From the NCBI RefSeq assembly GCF_003626655.1, contig NZ_RBAN01000007.1, positions 62,001 to 126,000 of the forward strand: a stretch of 64,000 bases of DNA. The letters are read 5' to 3'. Shown here in pieces: positions 42,766 through 50,864 of this stretch. Both the position numbers and the translations under genes were made by a program. This stretch comes from Micromonospora costi (GTDB lineage Bacteria > Actinomycetota > Actinomycetes > Mycobacteriales > Micromonosporaceae). Position 1 is the first letter of the stretch, and each line of letters begins with the position of its first letter. Under the pieces are notes generated by a model. It was not told where the DNA came from and did no database searches. It saw nothing but the letters and a program-made list of their open reading frames with translations.

Positions 42766-43553
42766 GCCGGCCGCTGCTCCACACCCAGCTGCTCGCGGAG
42801 GAACGCGATGTCGGCCGCCTGGCCCGTCGCGCCGCCCGGGGTCTCGACGACGACCGGCGCGCCGGCGGCCCGGATCAGCGCGACCACCAGGTCGGGGTCG
42901 ATCGTGCCGCCGTCGAGGTTGTCGTGCCGGTCCTGGCCGGAGCCGAACGCTCCCTTGGAGTTGTTGGCGTGCACCAGGTCGATGCGCCCGGTGATCGCCT
43001 TGACGCGGTCGACCAGCCCGAGCAGCTCCTCGCCGCCGGCGTGCGCGTGACAGGTGTCCAGGCAGAAGCCCACCTCGAACTCGCCCACGGCGTCCCAGAG
43101 CCGGGCGAGCGCGTCCAGCCGCCGGGCGCAGGCGTTCTCGCCGCCGGCGGTGTTCTCGATGAGGACCGGAACCCGGAAGCCGCCGGACTCGGCCGCGTAC
43201 GCGAAGGTTTTGCGCCAGTTGTCGAAGCCGACGGCCAGGTCGTCACCGGCGTTGACGTGCCCACCGTGGACGATCAGGCCCTTCGCCCCCACCGTGGCGG
43301 CCGCGTCGGCGTGCCCGAGCAGGAGCTTGCGGCTGGGGATGCGGATCCGGTTGTTGAGCGTCGCCACGTTGATGACGTACGGCGCGTGCACGTAGATGTC
43401 GACCCCGGCGGCGCGCAGGCGTTCCGCGTCCTCCCTGGGCTTGGGGGCCTTCCACCCCTGCGGGTCGGAGAGGAAGAACTGCACGGCGTCGGCGGCTCGC
43501 GCGGCCGCCTCCGCGAGCGGGTCGGTCGAATCGACGTGGGCTCCGATACGCAT
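42762..43553 (-). CDS. nfo: Deoxyribonuclease IV (endonuclease IV, AP endonuclease)
   Basis: The 263-residue enzyme cuts DNA at abasic sites. The TIM-barrel zinc ligands are visible: YVHAPYVINVAT near 53-64, HGGHVNAGDD near 95-104, ENTAGGENAC near 130-139, CLDTCHAHAGG near 165-175 and LVHANNSKGAFGSGQDRHDNLDGG near 195-218. ATG 43553 gives the usual start MRIGAHV; longer frames are not supported. It is coupled to the membrane protein gene after it and diverges from the rpsF operon. Confidence 0.93.
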   Translation of the reverse strand: MRIGAHVDSTDPLAEAAARAADAVQFFLSDPQGWKAPKPREDAERLRAAGVDIYVHAPYVINVATLNNRIRIPSRKLLLGHADAAATVGAKGLIVHGGHVNAGDDLAVGFDNWRKTFAYAAESGGFRVPVLIENTAGGENACARRLDALARLWDAVGEFEVGFCLDTCHAHAGGEELLGLVDRVKAITGRIDLVHANNSKGAFGSGQDRHDNLDGGTIDPDLVVALIRAAGAPVVVETPGGATGQAADIAFLREQLGVEQRPA

Positions 43554-44143
43554 GCAGGCGAGCCTACGTCGAGCCCCCGACGCACGGAATGACGGCGGGA
43601 CCGAGTCGGCGCTCCGGAACGTCACCGGACGGACCGACGCTCGTTGATGAGGTGGGAGGGAAGGCTTTCCGGCCGTCCCTCCGCGAAGCGGGGCTCCGCC
43701 GGCGCGTGGCCCGACGCGACGGGGGCCAGCCCGGCGAGCGGGAAGGCTGGCGAGATTCCTGGAAATTTCGACCATTTCCCCCAACAGGTGACGAGACCCG
43801 TTGTATCGTCAGGTAACAACACGATAAAGCTCCGCGGGGCGTCTTCGGTCCAACCTCATCGGTGTGGTCGTTCCTCCCCAGGTCCCACCCAAGGAATGCG
43901 GACGGGACGCCCCGCGGCCCCGTGGACGGGGGCCCGCAAGCCGGCCTGATGGTCGCTGCGGGCCCCCGTCGCCGCGTGCGGGGTCGCCCGCGCGGGCACC
44001 CCGGGCATGATCGTCCGGACCGGGTATCCTGGTCCGGTTGTCCGCGTCCGGACGGGTCCCCCCGGTCCCGGAGCGGGCCACGACGCACGACCTCCTGCCA
44101 CGGAAGGACCGTGGCCGCTTAGCCCACAGGAGGTGAGCACGTC
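43554..44143 (+). promoter_or_regulatory. nfo-rpsF intergenic region and leader of the rpsF operon
   Basis: No gene is seen in 590 bases. An AT-richer patch at about 43755-43830 contains the inverted repeat TATCGT-N11-ACGATA (43804-43826). Downstream are a long-range 12-base pairing (43833 with 43906 region) and a 13-base-pair hairpin (43926-43938 with 43957-43969). TATCCT near 44026 is a possible -10, followed by a GGTCCGG/CCGGACGG-rich leader and the AGGAGG of rpsF. A leader-based S6:S18 feedback site is possible, but not shown. Confidence 0.5.
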
Positions 44144-44434
44144 TTGCGTCATTACGAGATCATGGTGATCCTCGACCCCAGCCTCGAGGAGCGCACCGTC
44201 GCCCCGTCGCTCGACACGTACCTGAACGTGATCCGGACCGCGGGTGGCTCGGTGGAGAAGACCGACGTGTGGGGCCGCCGGCGCCTCGCGTACGAGATCA
44301 ACAAGAAGGCCGAAGGCATCTACGCCGTCATCGACCTGCAGGCGACGCCCGCGGCGGTGGCCGAGCTGGACCGTCAGCTCCGGCTCAACGAGTCCGTGCT
44401 GCGCACCAAGGTCATCCGGCCGGAGATGCGCTAA
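44144..44434 (+). CDS. rpsF: 30S ribosomal protein S6
   Basis: S6 is a small-subunit protein that pairs with S18. The 96-residue product starts MRHYEIMVILDPSLEER and contains VWGRRRLAYEINKKAEGIYAV, the conserved S6 core. The start is a TTG at 44144, supported by AGGAGGTGAG about 10 bases upstream and by the canonical N-terminus. It opens the rpsF-ssb-rpsR-rplI operon. Confidence 0.97.
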   Translation: MRHYEIMVILDPSLEERTVAPSLDTYLNVIRTAGGSVEKTDVWGRRRLAYEINKKAEGIYAVIDLQATPAAVAELDRQLRLNESVLRTKVIRPEMR

Positions 44435-44530
44435 GCATTCAACCCGGCTCGCCCGGATCAACCTCATCGACCCTGTCGTAGGGCTCTGGGAGCCTGTACG
44501 ACGAGACGATGAGTGCGCGAGGAGATGGTC

Positions 44531-45046
44531 ATGGCAGGAGACACCACCATCACGGTCATCGGCAACCTGACCGATGACCCCGAGTTGCGGTTCACCCCCT
44601 CCGGGGCGGCGGTCGCCAAGTTCCGGGTCGCCTCGACGCCCCGTTTCATGGATCGGGCGTCCGGCGAGTGGAAGGACGGCGAGCCGTTGTTCCTCTCGTG
44701 CACCGTCTGGCGCCAGGCCGCCGAGCACGTCGCCGAGTCGCTCCAGCGGGGCGCCCGGGTGATCGTGTCGGGCCGGCTGCGGCAGCGGTCCTACGAGACC
44801 CGTGAGGGCGAGAAGCGCACCGTCATCGAGCTCGAGGTCGACGAGATCGGCCCGTCGCTGCGCTACGCCACGGCGAAGGTGCAGAAGATGTCCCGCTCCG
44901 GCGGCGGTGGCGGCGGCTTCGGCGGCGGTGGCGGTGGTGGCCAGGGCGGCGGAGGCAACTTCGACGACCCGTGGGCCTCGGCCGCGCCCGCACCCTCGCG
45001 TTCCGGCTCGGGCGGCGGAAACTTCGACGAGGAGCCCCCGTTCTAA
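44531..45046 (+). CDS. ssb: Single-stranded DNA-binding protein
   Basis: SSB coats single-stranded DNA in replication and repair. The 171-residue protein has an OB fold (about 1-115, MAGDTTITVIGNLTDDPELRF), a glycine-rich linker with GGG(F/Q) runs (about 118-160) and the acidic C-terminal tip FDEEPPF that recruits partner proteins. ATG 44531 follows GAGGAG at 6 bases; an ATG six codons earlier is possible but lacks it. It lies between rpsF and rpsR, the standard order. Confidence 0.97.
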   Translation: MAGDTTITVIGNLTDDPELRFTPSGAAVAKFRVASTPRFMDRASGEWKDGEPLFLSCTVWRQAAEHVAESLQRGARVIVSGRLRQRSYETREGEKRTVIELEVDEIGPSLRYATAKVQKMSRSGGGGGGFGGGGGGGQGGGGNFDDPWASAAPAPSRSGSGGGNFDEEPPF

Positions 45047-45087
45047 TGGCGCCGAGCGCCCGCGATCGCAAACCAGGAGCAAGAGCA

Positions 45088-45327
45088 ATGGCCAAGGCTG
45101 CGGCACTTCGCAAGCCGAAGAAGAAGGTGAACCCGCTCGACAAGGACGGGATCACCTACATCGACTACAAGGACACCGCGCTGCTGCGCAAGTTCATCTC
45201 CGACCGCGGCAAGATCCGCGCTCGGCGGGTGACCGGCGTGACCTCGCAGCAGCAGCGGCAGATCGCCCGTGCGGTCAAGAACGCCCGTGAGATGGCGCTC
45301 CTGCCGTACACGGCCACGACCCGCTGA
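45088..45327 (+). CDS. rpsR: 30S ribosomal protein S18
   Basis: S18 binds S6 on the 30S platform. The 79-residue product (MAKAAALRKPKKKVNPL then IDYKDTALLRKFISDRGKI and ARAVKNAREMALLPY) is typical. The N-terminus lacks the CxxC zinc motif, so it is a zinc-independent form. ATG 45088 follows CAGGAGC. It is followed by rplI after 14 bases. Confidence 0.97.
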   Translation: MAKAAALRKPKKKVNPLDKDGITYIDYKDTALLRKFISDRGKIRARRVTGVTSQQQRQIARAVKNAREMALLPYTATTR

Positions 45328-45341
45328 GAGGAGGCGCCGAA

Positions 45342-45788
45342 ATGAAGATCATCCTGACCCAGGAGGTTTCCGGCCTCGGTGCCCCCGGCGACATCGTCGA
45401 GGTGAAGGACGGCTACGGCCGTAACTACCTGCTGCCGCAGGGCTTCGCGATCGCCTGGACCAAGGGTGCGGAGAAGCAGGTCACCCTGATCAAGCGGGCC
45501 CGCTCGGCCCGGGAGATCCGCGACCTCGGCCACGCCAACGAGGTGAAGGGCCAGCTCGAGGGCCTGAAGGTCAGCCTCAAGGCCCGCGCCGGTGACGGTG
45601 GCCGGCTCTTCGGCTCGGTCACCCCGGCCGAGATCGTCGACGCCGTCAAGGCCGCCGGTGGCCCGGTCCTCGACCGGCGCCGGCTGGAGCTGCCCGGTCA
45701 CATCAAGTCGACCGGCGCCTACCCGGTGCGGATCAAGCTGCACCCCGAGGTGACGGCCTCGTTCAACCTGAACGTCGTCGGGTCCTGA
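45342..45788 (+). CDS. rplI: 50S ribosomal protein L9
   Basis: L9 sits at the base of the L1 stalk and affects translational fidelity. The 148-residue protein starts MKIILTQEVSGLGAPGDIVEVKDGYGRNYLLPQG, the conserved rRNA-binding N-domain, followed by the connecting helix and the C-domain ending in FNLNVVGS. ATG 45342 follows GAGGAGG. It is the last gene of the operon before a perfect terminator. Confidence 0.97.
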   Translation: MKIILTQEVSGLGAPGDIVEVKDGYGRNYLLPQGFAIAWTKGAEKQVTLIKRARSAREIRDLGHANEVKGQLEGLKVSLKARAGDGGRLFGSVTPAEIVDAVKAAGGPVLDRRRLELPGHIKSTGAYPVRIKLHPEVTASFNLNVVGS

Positions 45789-45807
45789 TCCTCCACGCAC
45801 CACAGCC

Positions 45808-45845
45808 GAAAGGGCCCGCACCGAGCAGTCGGTGCGGGCCCTTTC
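45808..45845. terminator. Perfect terminator after rplI
   Basis: A 17-base-pair perfect stem (45808-45824 with 45829-45845) with a GCAG loop, starting GAAAGGG and ending CCCTTTC, lies 19 bases after rplI. It works in both directions and also serves the convergent gene ending at 45978. Confidence 0.92.
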
Positions 45846-45977
45846 GCATGACCACCGGCACGACCGCGATCCACGCCGTGTCGCGGATCCGCCGTGGTCC
45901 GGACGCCGGCACCTCGCCGACACCTCGTCGACACCGGTGTCGATCATCGGCCGGGCACGCGGCAGTACGCGCGGAGG

Positions 45978-47669
45978 TCAGCCGATGGGTTGGCCGGTCA
46001 CCGCGCTGATCATCACGGTGGAGAGACCTCCGCCCACCACCGCCGAGGCGAGCGCGACGGTCGTGGCCCGCCAGGTGGTGCCCACGCGACGCAACAGCGC
46101 CGCCACCACGAGGCTGCTGACCAGCGCCAACCCGAACCGGGGCGCCCCCGCGACGAGCGAGTCGAGCGCGTGCGCCCGCGCGGAGTCGCAGCCACCGCCG
46201 GTGATGTCCGTGACGCAGCCCGCCGGCGGATTCGCGTCGAGGGTCAGCAGCCACGCGAAGATCAGTACGGCGGGGATCAGGTAGCAGGCGGCCGTGTAGA
46301 GCAGCGGCCGGAACGGCCCACCCGGGTCCGGGTCGAGCAGGTCGTCCTCCAGGCGCCGCTGCCAGGGACCCGTCCCCACGTCGACCCGCCGGCGTACGGT
46401 CGGGCGGCCGCTGCCCCGGGGCGCGCCGATCGGGTCGGGCCGCCGGCCCGACCCGTACGCCCCGGGCGCGCTGCGCGGCCGCGGCGCCGTGTACGACACC
46501 GCCGGCGAACGGGGAGCCGACGCCGACGGATCCATCCACCGCGGATCGTCGCCGGCCAGCCGGGTGCCCGACCAGAATCCCTCGTCCTGCGCGGGCCAGC
46601 CCTCCTCGTCGGCCCGCCGGGAGCGCGGCGGCTCGGTGCGGTCCCACGGGCCGGCGCCCGCCACCCGCTCCCACTGGCCCGTGCTGTCCGGCTGGTCCCA
46701 GCGGCCGGGAACCCCCGGCTGCTCCCACTGGCCGGTGCTGTCCCACCGGTCCGCCGCACCGCCGCCGCGCGGGGCGTCCCAGCGGTCGGCCGTACCCTGC
46801 GCGGGCAGCGCATTGACGCCGGAGGCGTCCCAGCGGTCGGCCGTACCCGCCGTGGGCAGCGCGTTCACACCCGAGGCGTCCCACCGGTCCACCTCACCGG
46901 ACGCCGGCCAGGTGTGCACGCCCGAGGCGTCCCAGGGATCCACCGCCGGCTGGTACGCCGGGTCCGGATCGTCGCGCCGCGACGCCCGATCCCACGGGTC
47001 TGCGGCGGGCCGGGACCGTGGCTCCTCGGGCCGGGACCACGACTCCTCGGCGGCACGCCGCGCCCGCCGGGTCGGCCGGTCCCGCTCGGCCTCCCGCCGT
47101 TCGGCGGGCTTCCCGGTCGAGGGCTCCTCGCCACCCGACCAGGTCACCTGCGGGCGGCGGGTGGTTGCCCGGCGGGGGCGACGTTCGGCGAACGAACCGG
47201 ACACCGGCTCCTCGTCCGCCGCGTCGGCGCGCCGGCTGCCCACGTACCCCCGACCCTGTGGACGGTCGAAGGTCCACTCACCGGTGTGGTCCGAATCCGC
47301 GCCCGACGTGATCGCCGGGGGCTCCTGCCACCGGGTCTCGCGGACCCGGTGCCAACTGCTGGTCGTCTCGGTGGTGCGCCAACCGCCGGAGGCCACCCGG
47401 TCGGGCTCGTCATCCTCGTCGTCCGGCGCGGCGTGCCGTCCACCACCGTCGGCCCGGCGGACCCCGGATTCCAGCGCCCACCGCGGAAGGTAGGCGTCGA
47501 CCGGCTCCTCCTGCTCGGGCGCCCGAGACCGGCGCCGACCCGCCGTGCGTTCCCGCTCCCCGGGGAGGTACGCGTCGACCGGAGCTGCGGCGGCACGCTC
47601 GTCCCACGATGAGATCGGCTGACGCGCACGCGGGTCGCCCTCCCCGCGTCCCCAGTCCCGGTAACTCAC
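45978..47669 (-). CDS. Repeat-rich cytoplasmic/membrane protein of unknown function
   Basis: The 563-residue protein has a long, highly charged disordered N-terminal part (about 1-440, rich in R/D/E/P/W) and a C-terminal membrane domain with about three hydrophobic segments (about 445-475, LLYTAACYLIPAVLIFAWLL; 505-525; 535-555). DRWDASGVNALP...GTA units of 17 residues repeat near 285-320, with looser WD/WEQ repeats after. GTG 47669 begins SYRDWGRGEGD; the frame runs open further up. I do not recognise it. Tryptophan-rich DRWD repeats hint at protein-protein contact. Confidence 0.68.
   Translation of the reverse strand: MSYRDWGRGEGDPRARQPISSWDERAAAAPVDAYLPGERERTAGRRRSRAPEQEEPVDAYLPRWALESGVRRADGGGRHAAPDDEDDEPDRVASGGWRTTETTSSWHRVRETRWQEPPAITSGADSDHTGEWTFDRPQGRGYVGSRRADAADEEPVSGSFAERRPRRATTRRPQVTWSGGEEPSTGKPAERREAERDRPTRRARRAAEESWSRPEEPRSRPAADPWDRASRRDDPDPAYQPAVDPWDASGVHTWPASGEVDRWDASGVNALPTAGTADRWDASGVNALPAQGTADRWDAPRGGGAADRWDSTGQWEQPGVPGRWDQPDSTGQWERVAGAGPWDRTEPPRSRRADEEGWPAQDEGFWSGTRLAGDDPRWMDPSASAPRSPAVSYTAPRPRSAPGAYGSGRRPDPIGAPRGSGRPTVRRRVDVGTGPWQRRLEDDLLDPDPGGPFRPLLYTAACYLIPAVLIFAWLLTLDANPPAGCVTDITGGGCDSARAHALDSLVAGAPRFGLALVSSLVVAALLRRVGTTWRATTVALASAVVGGGLSTVMISAVTGQPIG
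46760..46925 (-). repeat. 51-base tandem repeat encoding DRWDASGVNALP units
   Basis: About three 51-base imperfect copies encode DRWDASGV-x-x-(L/W)P-x-x-G-x-(A/V). The region continues into looser 60-70% copies on both sides. Confidence 0.75.
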
Positions 47670-48069
47670 GGCCGGAGCGTGACCCTTCTCAACCGATGGC
47701 GCAATCCGCTGTCCAGGTGTAGCCGTTTCGCTGGAGATAGTACGGGACGAACGAGTCAGCGACCCGACCGAAAACTTTCCCTCCACAGCCTGGGGATCGC
47801 GTCTCCCCTGCTCAGAGGCGTGTGGCCGTGAATTCCCCAACGGTTGTCCACAGGCTGTGCACACGCTGCGCACATGCTCGTCCACCGACGTCCACAGGTT
47901 GTCCCGAGGCTCGTCCACCGCCGGTGTTGAGTGGCTGACCTCGGACTCCGTATGGTTGGCCCCCCGACCGCCGGCGCGATGACCCCCGATCGACCGGCCC
48001 GGTCGGCAGAAGTGTCGCACCCGGACGGTAGAGCTGGGGCGAGGAACCGACGCAGCGGAGGGGGGACCG
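47670..48069 (+). promoter_or_regulatory. dnaB upstream region with DnaA boxes and promoter candidate
   Basis: A 400-base gap between divergent genes, with no credible gene. TTGTCCACA at 47844-47852 is a perfect DnaA box; further matches are at 47888-47896 (ACGTCCACA) and around 47880. TTGAGT (47927-47932) and TATGGT (47951-47956) with an 18-base spacer form a plausible dnaB promoter about 115 bases before the start, with the boxes just upstream of it. Confidence 0.65.
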
Positions 48070-49476
48070 GTGTCGGTCACCGATGACATGCGGGCGGAGC
48101 CGCGCGCCGGCGGGCAACAGCCCGCGCCCGCGCAGCGGGACGGCCAGTTCGACCGGACCCCACCACAGGACGTGGCGGCCGAGCAGTGCGTCCTCGGCGG
48201 CATGCTGCTCTCCAAGGACGCTATCGCCGACGTCGTCGAGATCCTCAAGAGCACCGACTTCTACCGGCCGATCCACGCCACCATCTTCGACACCATCCTC
48301 GAGATCTACGGCCGGGGCGAGCCGGCCGACTCGATCACGGTGGCCGCCGCGCTGGCCGACGCGGGCGAGCTGGTCCGCGTCGGCGGCGCGCCCTACCTGC
48401 ACACCCTGATCGCGAGCGTCCCGACGGCCGCCAACGCCGCCTACTACGCGCGGATCGTCAGCGAGCGCGCCATCCTCCGCCGGCTCGTCGAGGCCGGCAC
48501 GAAGATCGTGCAGCTCGGCTACGGCACCACCAACGGCGGCAGCCGCGACGTGGACGACATCGTCGACCTCGCCCAGCAGGCCGTCTACGACGTGACCGAG
48601 CGCCGCGTCAGCGAGGACTTCGCCGTCCTGGCCGACATGCTCCAACCGACCCTCGACGAGATCGAGGCGGTGGGCGCCCAGGGCGGTGTGATGACCGGTG
48701 TGCCGACCGGCTTCACCGACCTGGACCGTCTCCTGAACGGCCTCCACCCGGGCCAATTGGTGATCGTTGCAGGGAGGCCGGGTCTCGGCAAGTCTACGGC
48801 AAGCATGGACTTTGCCCGAAATGCGGCTATTCGCGCCAACCAGGCGGCCGCGATCTTCTCGCTGGAAATGAGCAAGGTCGAGATCGTCATGCGACTGCTC
48901 TCGGCCGAGGCGCGAGTGCCGCTGCACGTGCTGCGCAGCGGCCAGCTCTCCGACGACGACTGGACGAAGCTGGCCCGCTGCATGGGCGAGATCAGTGAGG
49001 CGCCGCTCTTCGTGGACGACACGCCGAGCATGAACCTCATGGAGATCCGGGCGAAAGCCCGCCGGCTCAAGCAGCGGCACGACCTCAAGATGATCGTGGT
49101 CGACTACCTCCAGCTGATGACCTCGCCCAAGCGCACCGAGAGCCGGCAGCAGGAGGTAGCTGACCTCTCCCGAGGGCTGAAGCTGCTGGCCAAGGAGGTC
49201 GAGTGCCCGGTCATCGCGGTGAGCCAGCTGAACCGTGGCCCCGAGCAGCGTACCGACAAGCGACCGCAATTGTCCGATTTGCGCGAATCCGGTTCGATTG
49301 AGCAAGATGCCGACGTTGTCATCCTGCTGCACCGTGACGACTACTACGACAAGGAGTCGCCGCGCGCCGGAGAGGCGGACTTCATTGTTGCCAAGCACAG
49401 GAATGGCCCCACGGACACCGTGACCGTCGCGGCACAGCTGCACCTCTCCCGCTTCGTGGACATGGCCATCGTCTGA
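48070..49476 (+). CDS. dnaB: Replicative DNA helicase DnaB (intein-free)
   Basis: DnaB unwinds DNA at the fork. The 468-residue protein has the N-terminal DnaG-interacting domain (about 30-135, PPQDVAAEQCVLGGMLLS), a linker and a RecA-like domain with Walker A GRPGLGKST at about 235-243, FSLEMSKVEIVMRLLSAEA near 263-281, Walker B MIVVDYLQLM near 343-352 and RESGSIEQDADVVILLHR near 405-422. No intein is present, unlike mycobacterial DnaB. GTG 48070 is taken as the start. Codon usage shifts abruptly at 48754-48831, 49267-49320 and 49384-49404. Confidence 0.96.
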   Translation: MSVTDDMRAEPRAGGQQPAPAQRDGQFDRTPPQDVAAEQCVLGGMLLSKDAIADVVEILKSTDFYRPIHATIFDTILEIYGRGEPADSITVAAALADAGELVRVGGAPYLHTLIASVPTAANAAYYARIVSERAILRRLVEAGTKIVQLGYGTTNGGSRDVDDIVDLAQQAVYDVTERRVSEDFAVLADMLQPTLDEIEAVGAQGGVMTGVPTGFTDLDRLLNGLHPGQLVIVAGRPGLGKSTASMDFARNAAIRANQAAAIFSLEMSKVEIVMRLLSAEARVPLHVLRSGQLSDDDWTKLARCMGEISEAPLFVDDTPSMNLMEIRAKARRLKQRHDLKMIVVDYLQLMTSPKRTESRQQEVADLSRGLKLLAKEVECPVIAVSQLNRGPEQRTDKRPQLSDLRESGSIEQDADVVILLHRDDYYDKESPRAGEADFIVAKHRNGPTDTVTVAAQLHLSRFVDMAIV

Positions 49477-49513
49477 GAGCCGGTGGCCAGAGTCCCGGCC
49501 AGCCCGCCGGGGC

Positions 49514-50194
49514 TCAGCTGAGCAGCGGGAACCAGCCCGCGACCTCGCCAAGATCCCGGCGGTCGCGGTCGGTGAGCGGGATCCGGCCGGTCGCCTTCAG
49601 CAGGAACTCCGGGTCGTCCCAGCTCGCCGGCCGGACGGCATCGTCGCTGAGCAGGCCGTCCATGGTGGCTGTGGCGACCCGCGTGGCGAGTGGCCCGGGG
49701 GCTGGCGCGTCCGGAAGGTCCAGCACCAGGTCGAGGTGGTGAACGACCGCCTCGGTGGTGAGGGTGGCGAGGAAGTCCGGCACCCGCAGCACGTGACCCT
49801 GGGTGGCCACGAATCCGGCGGGGTCGGCCGCGGCGGCCGCGCGTACGGCGGCGGGGGCGGTGTCGCACCAGTACCGCACCACGCCCGACGGGCGGTCGAA
49901 AGCGGCGGCGACCCGGCGGACCCAGCGGGCGTGAGGCGCCCCGGCCTCGCCGGCACCGTACGGCGCTGCCCGCCAGTAGCCGACGTCGTCGACGTCGGCC
50001 GGGCCGTCGACCGGGGTGGCCAGCGCCACCAGTGCCCGCTGCGCGTCGCAGAGCACGTGGAACAGCAGGTCGTACACGAGCCAACCCCGGCACCGGGTCG
50101 GTCGTTGGAGGTCGGCGTCCGTGAGGTCGGCGACCACGGCCGTGACCCCCTGGTACGCCTCGGCCAACGCGTCGTGCTGCCGGACGGCGGTCAT
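49514..50194 (-). CDS. TIGR03083/maleylpyruvate isomerase-like (DinB-fold) protein
   Basis: The 226-residue protein looks like the actinobacterial mycothiol-dependent maleylpyruvate isomerase N-domain family: RPTRCRGWLVYDLLFHVLCDAQRAL at about 31-55 and the metal-type HHLDLVLDLPDAP near 154-166 fit the DinB-like four-helix fold. The substrate cannot be told from sequence. ATG 50194 was used; an ATG three codons earlier is possible. It converges with dnaB and is followed upstream by a 255-base repeat-like, GC-rich gap without a gene. Confidence 0.75.
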   Translation of the reverse strand: MTAVRQHDALAEAYQGVTAVVADLTDADLQRPTRCRGWLVYDLLFHVLCDAQRALVALATPVDGPADVDDVGYWRAAPYGAGEAGAPHARWVRRVAAAFDRPSGVVRYWCDTAPAAVRAAAAADPAGFVATQGHVLRVPDFLATLTTEAVVHHLDLVLDLPDAPAPGPLATRVATATMDGLLSDDAVRPASWDDPEFLLKATGRIPLTDRDRRDLGEVAGWFPLLS

Positions 50195-50449
50195 GGGATG
50201 CAGCTTCGCACGACCCGGGCCGACCGGCACGACGGCGCGGCCGGCCGGACGGCACGCCGGGTGCGCGGCACGCGGCCACGGCCGGCAGCGACGCCGGCCG
50301 GCAACGTGGCGCGCCGGTACCGCCCGGTCAGACGGCACGCCGGGCGCGGCACGAGGTCACGTTCCGCGCCACGCCGCGCCAACCCGGCACCCCGGTACGG
50401 CCGGCCCGGCGGACACCGGACCGGCCGTCTGACGCTCGCGCGGCCGGGC

Positions 50450-50842
50450 TCAGCCGAAGAAGTCGTCGAGGAAGCTCTTGTGCTTCTTGCGCCGGTAGTG
50501 CCCGTGGTAGCCGTGGTGCTGCTGCGCGTGGCCGTACGCCGGAGCCGGCGGGTAGCCGTGCGCGGGCGGTGGCGGCGGGGGCGGCGGCACCGCCCCGTAG
50601 CCCGGCTGGTGCGGGGCGGGCGCGGGGGGCGGCGGCGGGAACCCGCCGGGCTGGTGTGCCGGCTGGCCGGCCGGTGCGGCGGCGGCCTGCTGGCGGCTCC
50701 AGTTGGCCTCCGCCTCGAACAACTTCTCCAGCTCGCCGCGGTCGAGGAAGATCCCCCGGCACTCGCCGCACTGGTCGATGACGACGCCGCTGCGCTCGTA
50801 CTGGCGCATTTCTCCATGACATTTGGGACAGGTGAGGCTCAT
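50450..50842 (-). CDS. TFIIB-type zinc ribbon protein
   Basis: The 130-residue protein has a zinc ribbon at the start (MSLTCPKCHGEMRQYERSGVVIDQCGECRGIFLDRGELEKL, two CxxC pairs at about 5-8 and 26-29). A proline/glycine/histidine-rich tail (PPPPPP, HHGYHGHY) and a basic end KKHKSFLDDFFG follow. Ribbon plus LDRGELEKL is the zf-TFIIB domain found in many bacterial proteins of unknown role. ATG 50842 is preferred over the GTG just before. Confidence 0.85.
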   Translation of the reverse strand: MSLTCPKCHGEMRQYERSGVVIDQCGECRGIFLDRGELEKLFEAEANWSRQQAAAAPAGQPAHQPGGFPPPPPAPAPHQPGYGAVPPPPPPPPAHGYPPAPAYGHAQQHHGYHGHYRRKKHKSFLDDFFG

Positions 50843-50864
50843 CACCCGACGGTACCCGGTCGTG

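Noticed and set aside
43558..44088. Minus-strand frame upstream of nfo
   Set aside because: It spans the hairpins and promoter region of the rpsF operon and has no protein-like features.
48070..49476. Intein in dnaB
   Set aside because: The protein is 468 residues and colinear with intein-free DnaB; no intein blocks are present.
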